IMG/VR virus record: IMGVR_UViG_3300027969_000384
Coordinates: 1 to 26,188 of that record
Direction: 5' to 3' (one strand)
DNA length: 26,188 bases
DNA from: a virus
The position numbers and the translations under genes were made by a program. This document shows, in pieces, positions 19,858 through 26,188 of this stretch. The notes beneath the pieces were generated by a model. It was not told the origin of the DNA and searched no databases. It was given only the letters and a program-made list of their open reading frames with translations. The number at the start of each line of letters is the position of its first letter. Within the stretch, counting starts at the first letter, position 1.

Positions 19858-20268
19858 TTATTTATGGTCCAGAGACTCAAACCAAATGTTCACATCTGGG
19901 TGTAATAATGTTGTAAGTTCTTGTTCTACATAGTTTATTACAGGAACGCCGTTACAGGATTGTTTTAATCGGCCCACTGGATCATTGTCAAGTCGAAATA
20001 CATCTTCCTGATCTGTGTCAAAATCAAACTGCCATTGACGCTGATTTAATCTCACAGGAGATATCCGCAAAGGTTGTGTGTATAGACTTACCAACTGCAT
20101 CAGTGTTTCCCAATTGCGTTGTTGGTTACGGCTGCGTAACCAGGTGGCCTGATCTGTCACTGATTGTCCTTGTTGGTCAGTGATGGGCAAGGTATTGGGA
20201 CGAAAATGCCCGGTAATGCCAGTGGGTCTACAATCAAAATCTGTGGTTACTCGTATGCTTAGGGTCAT
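19858..20268 (-). CDS. Conserved-type phage protein, 136 aa
   Basis: 136 aa, ATG at 20268. The start (TLSIRVTTDFDCRPTGITGHFRPN) and RSRNQQRNWETLMQLVSLYTQP are characteristic of an unassigned conserved protein near structural genes of T4-like aquatic phages, as I recall. A CGTAAATA late-promoter-like element lies just 4 nt before the ATG. The end overlaps a CATAAATA element before the next gene. No enzyme motif. Confidence 0.75.
   Translation of the reverse strand: MTLSIRVTTDFDCRPTGITGHFRPNTLPITDQQGQSVTDQATWLRSRNQQRNWETLMQLVSLYTQPLRISPVRLNQRQWQFDFDTDQEDVFRLDNDPVGRLKQSCNGVPVINYVEQELTTLLHPDVNIWFESLDHK
19859..19866 (-). promoter_or_regulatory. Late-promoter-like CATAAATA
   Basis: Overlaps the stop of the 136-aa gene and lies 5 nt before the ATG of the 86-aa gene. 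It differs from the T4 late consensus only at the first base and is identical to the element at 20810-20817. Confidence 0.4.
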
Positions 20269-20272
20269 ACAG

Positions 20273-20280
20273 TATTTACG
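20273..20280 (-). promoter_or_regulatory. Late-promoter-like CGTAAATA
   Basis: Lies 4 nt before the ATG at 20268 and directly after the terminator at 20284-20312, where transcription would need to restart. Two mismatches to TATAAATA. Confidence 0.4.
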
Positions 20281-20283
20281 GCC

Positions 20284-20312
20284 AAAAAAAAGCCCTGGAA
20301 ATAAACCAGGGC
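20284..20312 (-). terminator. Rho-independent terminator after the 145-aa structural gene
   Basis: A perfect 7-bp GC-rich stem (GCCCTGG/CCAGGGC, loop of 7 nt) is followed on the minus strand by eight Ts. Lies about 20 nt after the stop. Confidence 0.92.
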
Positions 20313-20333
20313 CTGTTTTTACCGCGTTGCGGA

Positions 20334-20771
20334 TTAAGAGTTGTAACCAGTGTTGAAGTTGGTTCCGCTTGTGGTGAACACAGCGTTACCGGCACATGAA
20401 TTCAACTGGATGTCTTGACCGCCTGTTGACACTGTAGCAGCATTGGCTGTGGCCAACAGTGTTACATTGCTGTAAGCGCCTGTAGGATACAGAGCCAGGT
20501 TCAGTATTGTAGGTGCAGCTGGGCTGACCTGATACATTGCCACTGTAGATTTGGTTTGAACGGCTTGCAAAATGTTATTGATGTAGCCATTGACGTTACC
20601 AGAAGTAGTCAGTGCAGCGTTGGCGACCAAGCTGAAGAAATCCAGCTTGGGACCTTGGAAGTTAACCGATCCGGTGTTAGCGATGTTTGCGGTACCTTGA
20701 ATGTTACCATTGGCCGTGTCCATGTTGAACACTGGTTGCATCGTACCGTTTGTTTTTGTAAATCCTGCCAT
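20334..20771 (-). CDS. Predicted abundant virion structural/decoration protein
   Basis: 145 aa. Thr/Asn/Ala/Gly-rich beta-type sequence with few charges (MAGFTKTNGTMQPVFNMDTANG, GPKLDFFSLVANAALTTSG), as in small phage head or tail proteins. It has its own late-promoter-like element, the good ribosome binding site TAGGAG at 8 nt, and a strong terminator, so it is an isolated, probably highly expressed unit. That architecture and composition suggest an abundant virion protein. Similar proteins occur in T4-like aquatic phages, as I recall. The exact position in the virion is unknown. Confidence 0.75.
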   Translation of the reverse strand: MAGFTKTNGTMQPVFNMDTANGNIQGTANIANTGSVNFQGPKLDFFSLVANAALTTSGNVNGYINNILQAVQTKSTVAMYQVSPAAPTILNLALYPTGAYSNVTLLATANAATVSTGGQDIQLNSCAGNAVFTTSGTNFNTGYNS

Positions 20772-20809
20772 TTTAAAATCTCCTAAAAAGTGGGTTTTTG
20801 CCCTACTCT

Positions 20810-20817
20810 TATTTATG
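20810..20817 (-). promoter_or_regulatory. Late promoter CATAAATA
   Basis: One mismatch to T4 TATAAATA, at the first base. It is 38 nt before the ATG of the 145-aa structural gene, leaving a leader of about 30 nt with the TAGGAG ribosome binding site. Confidence 0.65.
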
Positions 20818-20843
20818 AATCTGGCAAAAAAACTCGGAGTTGG

Positions 20844-22823
20844 CTAGTTGTTTCTGGCTTTATTTCTAGCAGTGAAGTCAAATCTATTCACTGCTTTGCC
20901 ATAGCCTGCAGGGGTAGCAAACACCCATCCTTCATTGCCCGGTACTTGTGCATCTAACTTGCCCAGCAGATCCAGTTTCAAATCATGCAGCAATTCAAAC
21001 AATAAGAACGCAGCGGCTAGCCCTTGTTCGTTTGAGGTGGGGCTACGCAAATACTGCGCTATGTTGCTGACCTTTTGTTGTGTTTGTGTCTGTTGCAACC
21101 AGGACATGAACCCAGGCACTAGGTCACGGAAATCACCTGTGTACGCAGCATGTCTTGGATCCACACGCTTGTTGATGTAATCTATAGCCAACTTAGCCAA
21201 GTCGGTGATCTTCATGGCTCGTAATTCCATGGGATTGAACAATGTGTCTATGGCTGCTCGATTCTGGCGCAGCAGTGTTCGGATCTTTTTTGCTATGTCG
21301 TTGTTCTTGGGCACAGATTGAGCATAGATCGGTTCAATCAAAAGCAATCCTGCTACAGGATTAAATCTCACGCCGCTGAGTGGTTGCTTTTCTGCATCTG
21401 CATCCGCATACATAGTATGTACTGCTACGCCAACTTCACTGTTGGCTATTTTTTTTCCTAGATCACTGGCCACCGGAATACGATATGTCACAGTGTTGGG
21501 TCTAAATACCAAGTTTCCAGCAGACTTATAAACTGCACCAGACACAATTTCTGCTTCTGTTGCTGGCAACGGGTCATCGGTTTTGGTCCAGTACACTAGA
21601 TCACCCTTGACATACCCACGGAAATTTTCGGGTGTGGCTGCTTCTAAATATGGCCAGATAGTTTCGTATGTAGGCAATAGGGTTTCAATTCTATCGGCTT
21701 TATTACCTTTAGCAGCAGCATTGGCATCTCTTCGAGCCATGTCTGTAGCAACCTCATCGGTACTGGTAAACAATCTTTCCGCAGTGAATCCTGCATCATC
21801 TGTGAGCACAAACTCACCGGTTTCGGGTTTACGACCAAACACCACAGCAGGTTTACCATCCCATTTCACCGAACCTGTCTTGGGATCAGCATAAAATCCA
21901 TCAGCTATTTGCAGTGCTCGATCTACTCCTGCTGATCCACTACGGAATATGTAATCTTCCAAGTGCTCAATGCCCTTGGCTTTGCCGCCCACAGCCACAG
22001 GTTCTTGTTCGTACAGTTGATATGATCGCTTGGTTTCGATCAAGGGTTGCATGCCTTGATTCACAATGCGATCGCGCAAGCGAGCCAGAAAGTTGGCATC
22101 ACTTTCACGCACGGTCATTTCGGGCTCTCGAATACCTTCGCTGGCTAGATACTCACGGAAGTCTTTTACTTTGGACTCGCGATCAGGATCATTGCTGAGT
22201 GCAGCATAGATTGATTCTACATTCTTTAAGTTGTCACGAGTGGCACCGCGACCTAACAATACACTGGCCACATAGTCAGGATCTAATCCGCCACGAACCA
22301 ATTCATTTGTAGTTCGAGAGAACATGCCGTTAGCACCAACTTTTAGCCCTTGTTGTTTGGCTATGCTCGACATTAATACATTTCGATTCATGCCTTTGTA
22401 TTCTGAGTCCTCGCCACCACTGTAATAAAACCCGCCCCAGTCTAGGTTAGGAAAGAACATAAAGTCAGTCTGCACAAATCCACGATTGGCATCGCCGGCG
22501 ATAGGAGTGCGTAGATGTACTTCGCCCCGCTTGCTCACATATTCTCTAGGATCCAAGCCTTGGCTTTGCACAAATTGTGTAAGTATACCGGCTAGTTGGT
22601 CTTTGCTTACTTCATTGAGATCCACAGCGAGATCCAAGTCGCCAGATGAGGGTTTCTTGCCCGTGGACCCTAACCAACGCTCCTGGGGGAATTCTATGCC
22701 GGTTACTTGTTCTATCCAACGTATAGTGGCAGGAATATCTTGACGATTGATTCGTTGTGTGAGCGACTCACCATCTTTGGTTTTGAATACGTTTCCGCCT
22801 TCTAGCAGTTTATTGATTTGCAT
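20844..22823 (-). CDS. Two-domain protein: nucleotidyltransferase-like plus KxDG-containing domain
   Basis: 659 aa. The N-terminal domain has a polymerase-beta-type nucleotidyltransferase signature: G52-S53 (GSTGKKPSSGDLDLAVD) with Asp62 and Asp64, and a third acidic residue at Asp120 (VQTDFMFF). The second half contains VKWDGKPAVVFGR (Lys320, Asp322, Gly323), which resembles the KxDG motif I of ATP-dependent ligases, followed by a FVLTDDAGF segment and FRGYVKGDLVYW. The last 150 residues are helical. Such proteins occur in T4-like aquatic phages, sometimes called structural. The first domain is well supported; ligase-like activity is inference. It overlaps the previous gene by 14 nt. It may modify a nucleic acid or protein, or be a virion-packaged enzyme. 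Confidence 0.75.
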   Translation of the reverse strand: MQINKLLEGGNVFKTKDGESLTQRINRQDIPATIRWIEQVTGIEFPQERWLGSTGKKPSSGDLDLAVDLNEVSKDQLAGILTQFVQSQGLDPREYVSKRGEVHLRTPIAGDANRGFVQTDFMFFPNLDWGGFYYSGGEDSEYKGMNRNVLMSSIAKQQGLKVGANGMFSRTTNELVRGGLDPDYVASVLLGRGATRDNLKNVESIYAALSNDPDRESKVKDFREYLASEGIREPEMTVRESDANFLARLRDRIVNQGMQPLIETKRSYQLYEQEPVAVGGKAKGIEHLEDYIFRSGSAGVDRALQIADGFYADPKTGSVKWDGKPAVVFGRKPETGEFVLTDDAGFTAERLFTSTDEVATDMARRDANAAAKGNKADRIETLLPTYETIWPYLEAATPENFRGYVKGDLVYWTKTDDPLPATEAEIVSGAVYKSAGNLVFRPNTVTYRIPVASDLGKKIANSEVGVAVHTMYADADAEKQPLSGVRFNPVAGLLLIEPIYAQSVPKNNDIAKKIRTLLRQNRAAIDTLFNPMELRAMKITDLAKLAIDYINKRVDPRHAAYTGDFRDLVPGFMSWLQQTQTQQKVSNIAQYLRSPTSNEQGLAAAFLLFELLHDLKLDLLGKLDAQVPGNEGWVFATPAGYGKAVNRFDFTARNKARNN

Positions 22824-23058
22824 GACTACGCCTTACGGTTCTAGCAAATCTGCCTGCATCCCGGGTACGGATTGCATTCAGCAGTTTGCGTGTGAGATTC
22901 TCTGCTTGCTCCGGTGAATATGAAGCATCTATCTGTTCTAACAAGTTGATGGCACCAGCAATGATATTCGAGGCGCGGCTTTCTATTATCAAGTCACGTT
23001 CACGCTCGATATACATAGAATCTAATTCTTCCAACAGACTACGGGTGCGTTTTTGCAT
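22810..23058 (-). CDS. Small helical conserved-type phage protein
   Basis: 82 aa from the ATG at 23058 (a TTG at 23067 is 3 codons upstream). AAAGG lies 12 nt before the ATG. Charged helices throughout (KRTRSLLEELDSMYIERERDLIIESRASNIIAGAINLLEQI...AENLTRKLLNAIRTRD). It resembles a small conserved protein seen beside structural genes in T4-like aquatic phages. Function unknown. Its last codons overlap the start of the 659-aa gene. Confidence 0.75.
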   Translation of the reverse strand: MQKRTRSLLEELDSMYIERERDLIIESRASNIIAGAINLLEQIDASYSPEQAENLTRKLLNAIRTRDAGRFARTVRRSHANQ

Positions 23059-23079
23059 TGTGTTCAAGGGCCTTTGAGT

Positions 23080-23087
23080 TATTTATT
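23080..23087 (-). promoter_or_regulatory. Late promoter AATAAATA
   Basis: One mismatch to T4 TATAAATA. It is 21 nt before the ATG of the 82-aa gene, in the short gap after the SGNH-like gene, and would drive it and the 659-aa gene. Confidence 0.6.
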
Positions 23088-23104
23088 GGTTTTTGTGATA
23101 AAAA

Positions 23105-23809
23105 TCAAAAGTTTATCCTGGACATGGTGTTCCAGATTTCTTCACGATCGGGATCATACGCAGTCCATTTGTGATTGCAAATGCGATTATGTAATTCTTT
23201 AGAAAGTACTGGATTTATTTCTATTCCGGCAGCCGGCATGATCGATTCGACTAACCATCGATAATGCAGCAACGGCAGTGGTTGTATTTCGGTCCCTCTG
23301 CAATCTAAATTGGCTGCAAATTTATCTTGCTCATCGTTACTGGTATCAATGTATCTAGCATTTTGTTGTAAAACATATGCGGATATCAGTTTTTTTTGTA
23401 TTTGTTGTCTCTGCAAAGATTGATCGGGCTGTATGTAAAAATTATGATATGTTTTGATAGCATCCTGCTCACTGGCACTACTACACCACCATAATCCGTT
23501 GTTGGTTTTATAAGTGTTACAATGATATACCAAATCGGATTTTACAATATCTGCCCACTGATTATCTTGTATGAGTTTATCAAATCGTTGGTGGTTCGGC
23601 CACTGAAAAATCACTGTGGAATATTCAATGTTATGAGCAAGCAGTTCGTTGATCAAGAATTCGTGGCCTGCGCCAACTGCACTTATCACAGTCACGTCGA
23701 GATCGGGCCTTAGTGCTTGTAAGATTTGTGGCCATTCGGGCCATATGTGCCCATGAGCATAACCATCCCCAAGACAAAATACCTTAGTAGTATCTGTAGT
23801 ATCTTCCAT
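23105..23809 (-). CDS. SGNH-like protein with altered nucleophile motif
   Basis: 234 aa from the ATG at 23809; the frame upstream opens with a TTG inside the previous gene. The start (VFCLGDGYAHGHIWPEW) has the position and shape of SGNH block I, but the Ser is Gly (GDG). Further segments fit the same fold: VGAGHEF, VIFQWPNHQRFD and a final PLLHYRWLVESIMPAAGI, where a His usually lies. If so it would be catalytically dead or use another residue. It overlaps the previous gene by 26 nt and shares its AT-rich composition. Fold call is by pattern, moderate confidence. Confidence 0.6.
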   Translation of the reverse strand: MEDTTDTTKVFCLGDGYAHGHIWPEWPQILQALRPDLDVTVISAVGAGHEFLINELLAHNIEYSTVIFQWPNHQRFDKLIQDNQWADIVKSDLVYHCNTYKTNNGLWWCSSASEQDAIKTYHNFYIQPDQSLQRQQIQKKLISAYVLQQNARYIDTSNDEQDKFAANLDCRGTEIQPLPLLHYRWLVESIMPAAGIEINPVLSKELHNRICNHKWTAYDPDREEIWNTMSRINF

Positions 23810-24428
23810 GTGCCAGTTCAAATTCTGCTTCGTGATATCTTTTTACCAAACTGTTATTCCACAGATTTGGATCATATAAAAAAGAATTTAAACTTTTCCA
23901 TCGATCCATGTGTTTTTTAATTTCTGTCCCGGCCACTAGATCATAAAATTCTGTTGTAGTTTCTACAATGTCTGACAACTCTAAATTTTGATATTGTGGG
24001 ATAGCACCAAATGCTTGTATGTAGTTTTTTGCAGTCTCTCTTTGTTTGTCAATGAGTTCTATATCAGTTAGGTGTCTGATATGATCTTGTTTAGAAAAAT
24101 ATAGATTCCATGCCCTGAGCCATCGATAAATTTTGCTCCTAGTGGTTTCTGTTGTTATTAGAATAACTTGATCGCACATCGAAAGGTCCGCGCTGCCTGG
24201 CCAACAATGTGTTCCAATGACTTTATTATGATCTTTAGACTCTGTTAAAAAACGACTAAATTTAGATTGATCAAAGTTTGTAAAAATTGATTCCGAGTCA
24301 CCAATTTTTCCATAATAATGACTTATTGACGCAATCCCGCCATCTTCATACACAGGAGAAAACTTGTTTTCTAAAATGTCACATAGTAATCCGCCGGCGG
24401 CATAATGTGGGAAACACAATAATTTCAT
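23784..24428 (-). CDS. Sulfotransferase-like candidate
   Basis: 214 aa; ATG overlaps the helicase stop as TAATG. The start (KLLCFPHYAAGGLLCDILE) has the strand-Gly-Gly-helix shape of a nucleotide-binding loop as in sulfotransferases, and VIGTHCWP...VILITTETTRSKIYRWLRAWNLYF recalls the second PAPS-binding segment of that fold. The match is weak and I recognise no named family with certainty. The DNA here is visibly AT-richer than the helicase gene. It pairs with the following SGNH-like gene, and the two may act together on a surface molecule or glycan. Confidence 0.55.
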   Translation of the reverse strand: MKLLCFPHYAAGGLLCDILENKFSPVYEDGGIASISHYYGKIGDSESIFTNFDQSKFSRFLTESKDHNKVIGTHCWPGSADLSMCDQVILITTETTRSKIYRWLRAWNLYFSKQDHIRHLTDIELIDKQRETAKNYIQAFGAIPQYQNLELSDIVETTTEFYDLVAGTEIKKHMDRWKSLNSFLYDPNLWNNSLVKRYHEAEFELAHGRYYRYY

Positions 24429-25870
24429 TAGCCGGCCTTTATCTTGCCCAACAACTCCTTGAGCTTGGTGCTTTGAACATCTGCTGTAATCTTTGGTGTA
24501 GGATCCAGTGGGTCAACGCCGGGTTTGGCCTGTGCTCGTTCCCATTTCACAGGTGCTGCGGCGTCTGCTGGTGCTACACTGGCACGAGCCTTGATTGATT
24601 CCATCACGCTGCTGGGCTTACGGAATCCGTTGTCCGATTCGTCTCCACCTGCATCTGTGATACGCATTGTATCAATGTCGTATTCCAGATCAATCTTCTG
24701 ACCCACCCCTGTTGAACTTCGACTCTTCATACATTGTATCTGATACTTGCCGCGTTCTTTCATTGAACGTGATGTCAAGATACCAAACACATTGTCTGCT
24801 GTGTTGATCTTTGAAATACCACCTGAGATATGACTGTGATCAAACTCTACTTCTTCCACTGCTGATCGATTCAATTGCGATGCGGTTACCATGAGCATCT
24901 GTAGTTCCTTGGCCAAGTTACGCAGTTCTTCCGATACATACTTGTCTTTAACAAACAAGTCATTTGGGCTGACCTTTGCACTAACTGGCATCAACAAGTC
25001 CAAATAGTCGATCATCACAAAGTCTACCCGCTTGCCTGTTTGGATCTGATACTCTTTCAAATAAGCACGGATGTCATTGATATTGCTTTGTGCCGGCAAT
25101 CCTTTCACCTGATAGTTTCCGCTCTTCTTGGCTACCAGTTTGACTTTGAGTTCTGCTGTGTCAATGTCCTTGCGGATATCCTTGGTGCTCATGTTTGTAA
25201 GCATGGCATCTGTTCTTAATGAAGTGAGTTCTTCACTCAGTTCCAATGTGATATACACACCACTGAGTCCTTGCTGTACCCAGTTCAATGCTATGTTCAT
25301 CATCACAAGACTCTTACCTGATCCTGACCCACCTGCAAAGATGTTTAATTCTCCGCGACTGAATCCACCATACAGCAGCCGATCCATCTGTGGCCAGCCT
25401 GTTGATACTTGGCCGCCCGATTCAAAATACTTGCGTATACGACCGGCCGGATCAGCAAAGTAGTCTGTGCCCATGTCCTTGGTCAACGAAATCTGCACAG
25501 CATCCTTGATCAGTTTCTCTACAGGATCATAATCACCCTTTTCCAACAAGTCTGCTGCTTTCAATATAGCTCGTTCCAGCTCTTGTCTGCGAGTGAATGA
25601 TTCAAACTCGTTCATAAACCATTCAAAGTGTCCTTCGTTGAGTTCGGGCACTGACTGTAGTCGGATACCGGTGGTGGCTGCAATCTGTGCGCGATCGGGC
25701 AGAGTCTTATACTTGTCCCCGTGCTCTTTGATAAACGCAGCCGCAGGTCGCAGGCTTTTATCAAAGTTCTCTGGATTGTAGATGTTCTGCACACGCACAT
25801 AGCCTTGTGCGTCCTCCAACATCATTTCCAAGAACAAGCGTTGTACATCAACTCCGTAGTCTTTTAACAA
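24428..25870 (-). CDS. Replicative DNA helicase (T4 gp41/DnaB type)
   Basis: 480 aa, as T4 gp41 (475). Hexameric 5'-3' helicase at the replication fork, partner of the primase encoded just before it. The N-terminal 150 residues are the helical primase/helicase-interaction domain. The RecA-like core follows with Walker A GGSGSGKS at 180-187, catalytic Glu near 211 (TLELSEEL), Walker B VMIDYLDLL at 285-293 and the H3 box TASQLNR at 329-335. The C-terminus (from about 420) is Ala/Pro-rich. The start is a TTG at 25870 with AAGGA 9-10 nt upstream; no nearby in-frame ATG would keep the N-terminus. It overlaps the primase end by 23 nt. Confidence 0.95.
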   Translation of the reverse strand: MLKDYGVDVQRLFLEMMLEDAQGYVRVQNIYNPENFDKSLRPAAAFIKEHGDKYKTLPDRAQIAATTGIRLQSVPELNEGHFEWFMNEFESFTRRQELERAILKAADLLEKGDYDPVEKLIKDAVQISLTKDMGTDYFADPAGRIRKYFESGGQVSTGWPQMDRLLYGGFSRGELNIFAGGSGSGKSLVMMNIALNWVQQGLSGVYITLELSEELTSLRTDAMLTNMSTKDIRKDIDTAELKVKLVAKKSGNYQVKGLPAQSNINDIRAYLKEYQIQTGKRVDFVMIDYLDLLMPVSAKVSPNDLFVKDKYVSEELRNLAKELQMLMVTASQLNRSAVEEVEFDHSHISGGISKINTADNVFGILTSRSMKERGKYQIQCMKSRSSTGVGQKIDLEYDIDTMRITDAGGDESDNGFRKPSSVMESIKARASVAPADAAAPVKWERAQAKPGVDPLDPTPKITADVQSTKLKELLGKIKAG

Positions 25871-26188
25871 GATTTTTCTTCCTTAGTTCTATTTTGATTT
25901 TACTGGTTTCACGATTTTCAAATATAGTTAGCAAAGTTGCCAACCTACCATAACGAACCACACTGTCATTCACATCCTTGATGTCCTCTGGCCAAGGTGG
26001 CATGCTTACTGCCCATCCTAGTTCCACAGCACGATCTACCAGTTCCATTCCTGCCAGGTCCTGATCGGGTACCACCGTGATCTCCTTGCCTAGACTGCGG
26101 ATCAATCTAGCCTGCTCATCACTTATGGTGTTGTGCATCACTGCTAGACCACCGATGCATAATGCATCAAATATACCCTCTACCACAA
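25848..26188 (-). CDS. DNA primase, C-terminal TOPRIM part (partial)
   Basis: The 3' end of a gene that enters from the right edge; about 113 residues are visible. TOPRIM motifs are clear: VEGIFDAL (catalytic Glu) and VVPDQDLAGMELV (the DxD metal site), as in T4 gp61 and DnaG-type primases, which lay RNA primers for lagging-strand synthesis. Its stop is 23 nt inside the helicase gene, the usual primase-helicase order in T4-like phages. The N-terminus, where the zinc-binding domain would be, is outside the window. Confidence 0.85.
   Translation of the reverse strand, partial: VVEGIFDALCIGGLAVMHNTISDEQARLIRSLGKEITVVPDQDLAGMELVDRAVELGWAVSMPPWPEDIKDVNDSVVRYGRLATLLTIFENRETSKIKIELRKKNLVKRLRS

Noticed and set aside
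20820-20842. Stem plus T-run after the 659-aa gene
   Set aside because: The inverted repeat leaves only a 4-bp stem with a 3-nt loop; too weak to call a terminator.

Overview
The window is part of a tailed-phage genome of the T4-like myovirus type. All 45 genes called are on the minus strand, packed with ATGA/TAATG overlaps. The replication and nucleotide genes are phage-like: a gp41-type helicase preceded by a TOPRIM primase end, NrdA/NrdB/glutaredoxin, an ATP-dependent ligase and a RecB-like nuclease. They are mixed with virion genes (PAAR spike tip, pectate-lyase-fold tail spike, large structural proteins) and many small conserved phage proteins. TATAAATA-like late promoters and host-like sigma70 promoters (TTGAC[A/C]-N17-TA[T/C]A[A/C]T) are both present. 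A Burkholderiales-style porin and the resemblance of many small proteins to those of cyanophages and pelagiphages (from memory, not searched) suggest an aquatic phage, perhaps of a betaproteobacterium. The host is an inference.

Layout, read in the direction of transcription (right to left). 26188-24428: primase end and replicative helicase. 24428-23105: an AT-rich pair, one gene sulfotransferase-like and one SGNH-like. 23058-20844: a small protein and a 659-aa nucleotidyltransferase/KxDG two-domain protein. 20771-20334: an isolated, probably highly expressed structural gene with its own late promoter and terminator. 20268-17896: five overlapping genes, including a membrane-anchored coiled-coil protein and a coiled-coil, Pro/Ala-rich protein. 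17842-16431: iscU-iscA-nuclease behind a sigma70-type promoter. 16383-14366: tail spike and a small protein. 14359-10361: nrdA, an unknown gene, nrdB and glutaredoxin. 10360-7625: small proteins, the PAAR tip and a 645-aa structural protein. 7550-6651: an outer-membrane porin followed by a strong terminator. 6572-1: an early-type region of many small proteins plus DNA ligase, fed by at least four sigma70-like promoters, ending with a structured leader before a gene that runs off the left edge.

How it fits together: the early region looks like host-takeover genes (a strongly acidic protein, a histone-H1-like basic protein, a small HTH protein, small metal-binding proteins) plus ligase. The middle supplies dNTPs and Fe-S cluster assembly. 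Late promoters serve virion genes. The most unusual items are the phage-encoded porin next to a terminator/promoter cassette resembling the mobile PeSL elements of T4-type phages, the promoter-driven iscU-iscA-nuclease module, the two-domain nucleotidyltransferase/KxDG protein, and the K/R-free acidic protein. No tRNA, CRISPR array, insertion sequence or plus-strand gene could be supported. No stretch longer than 300 bases lacks a gene.
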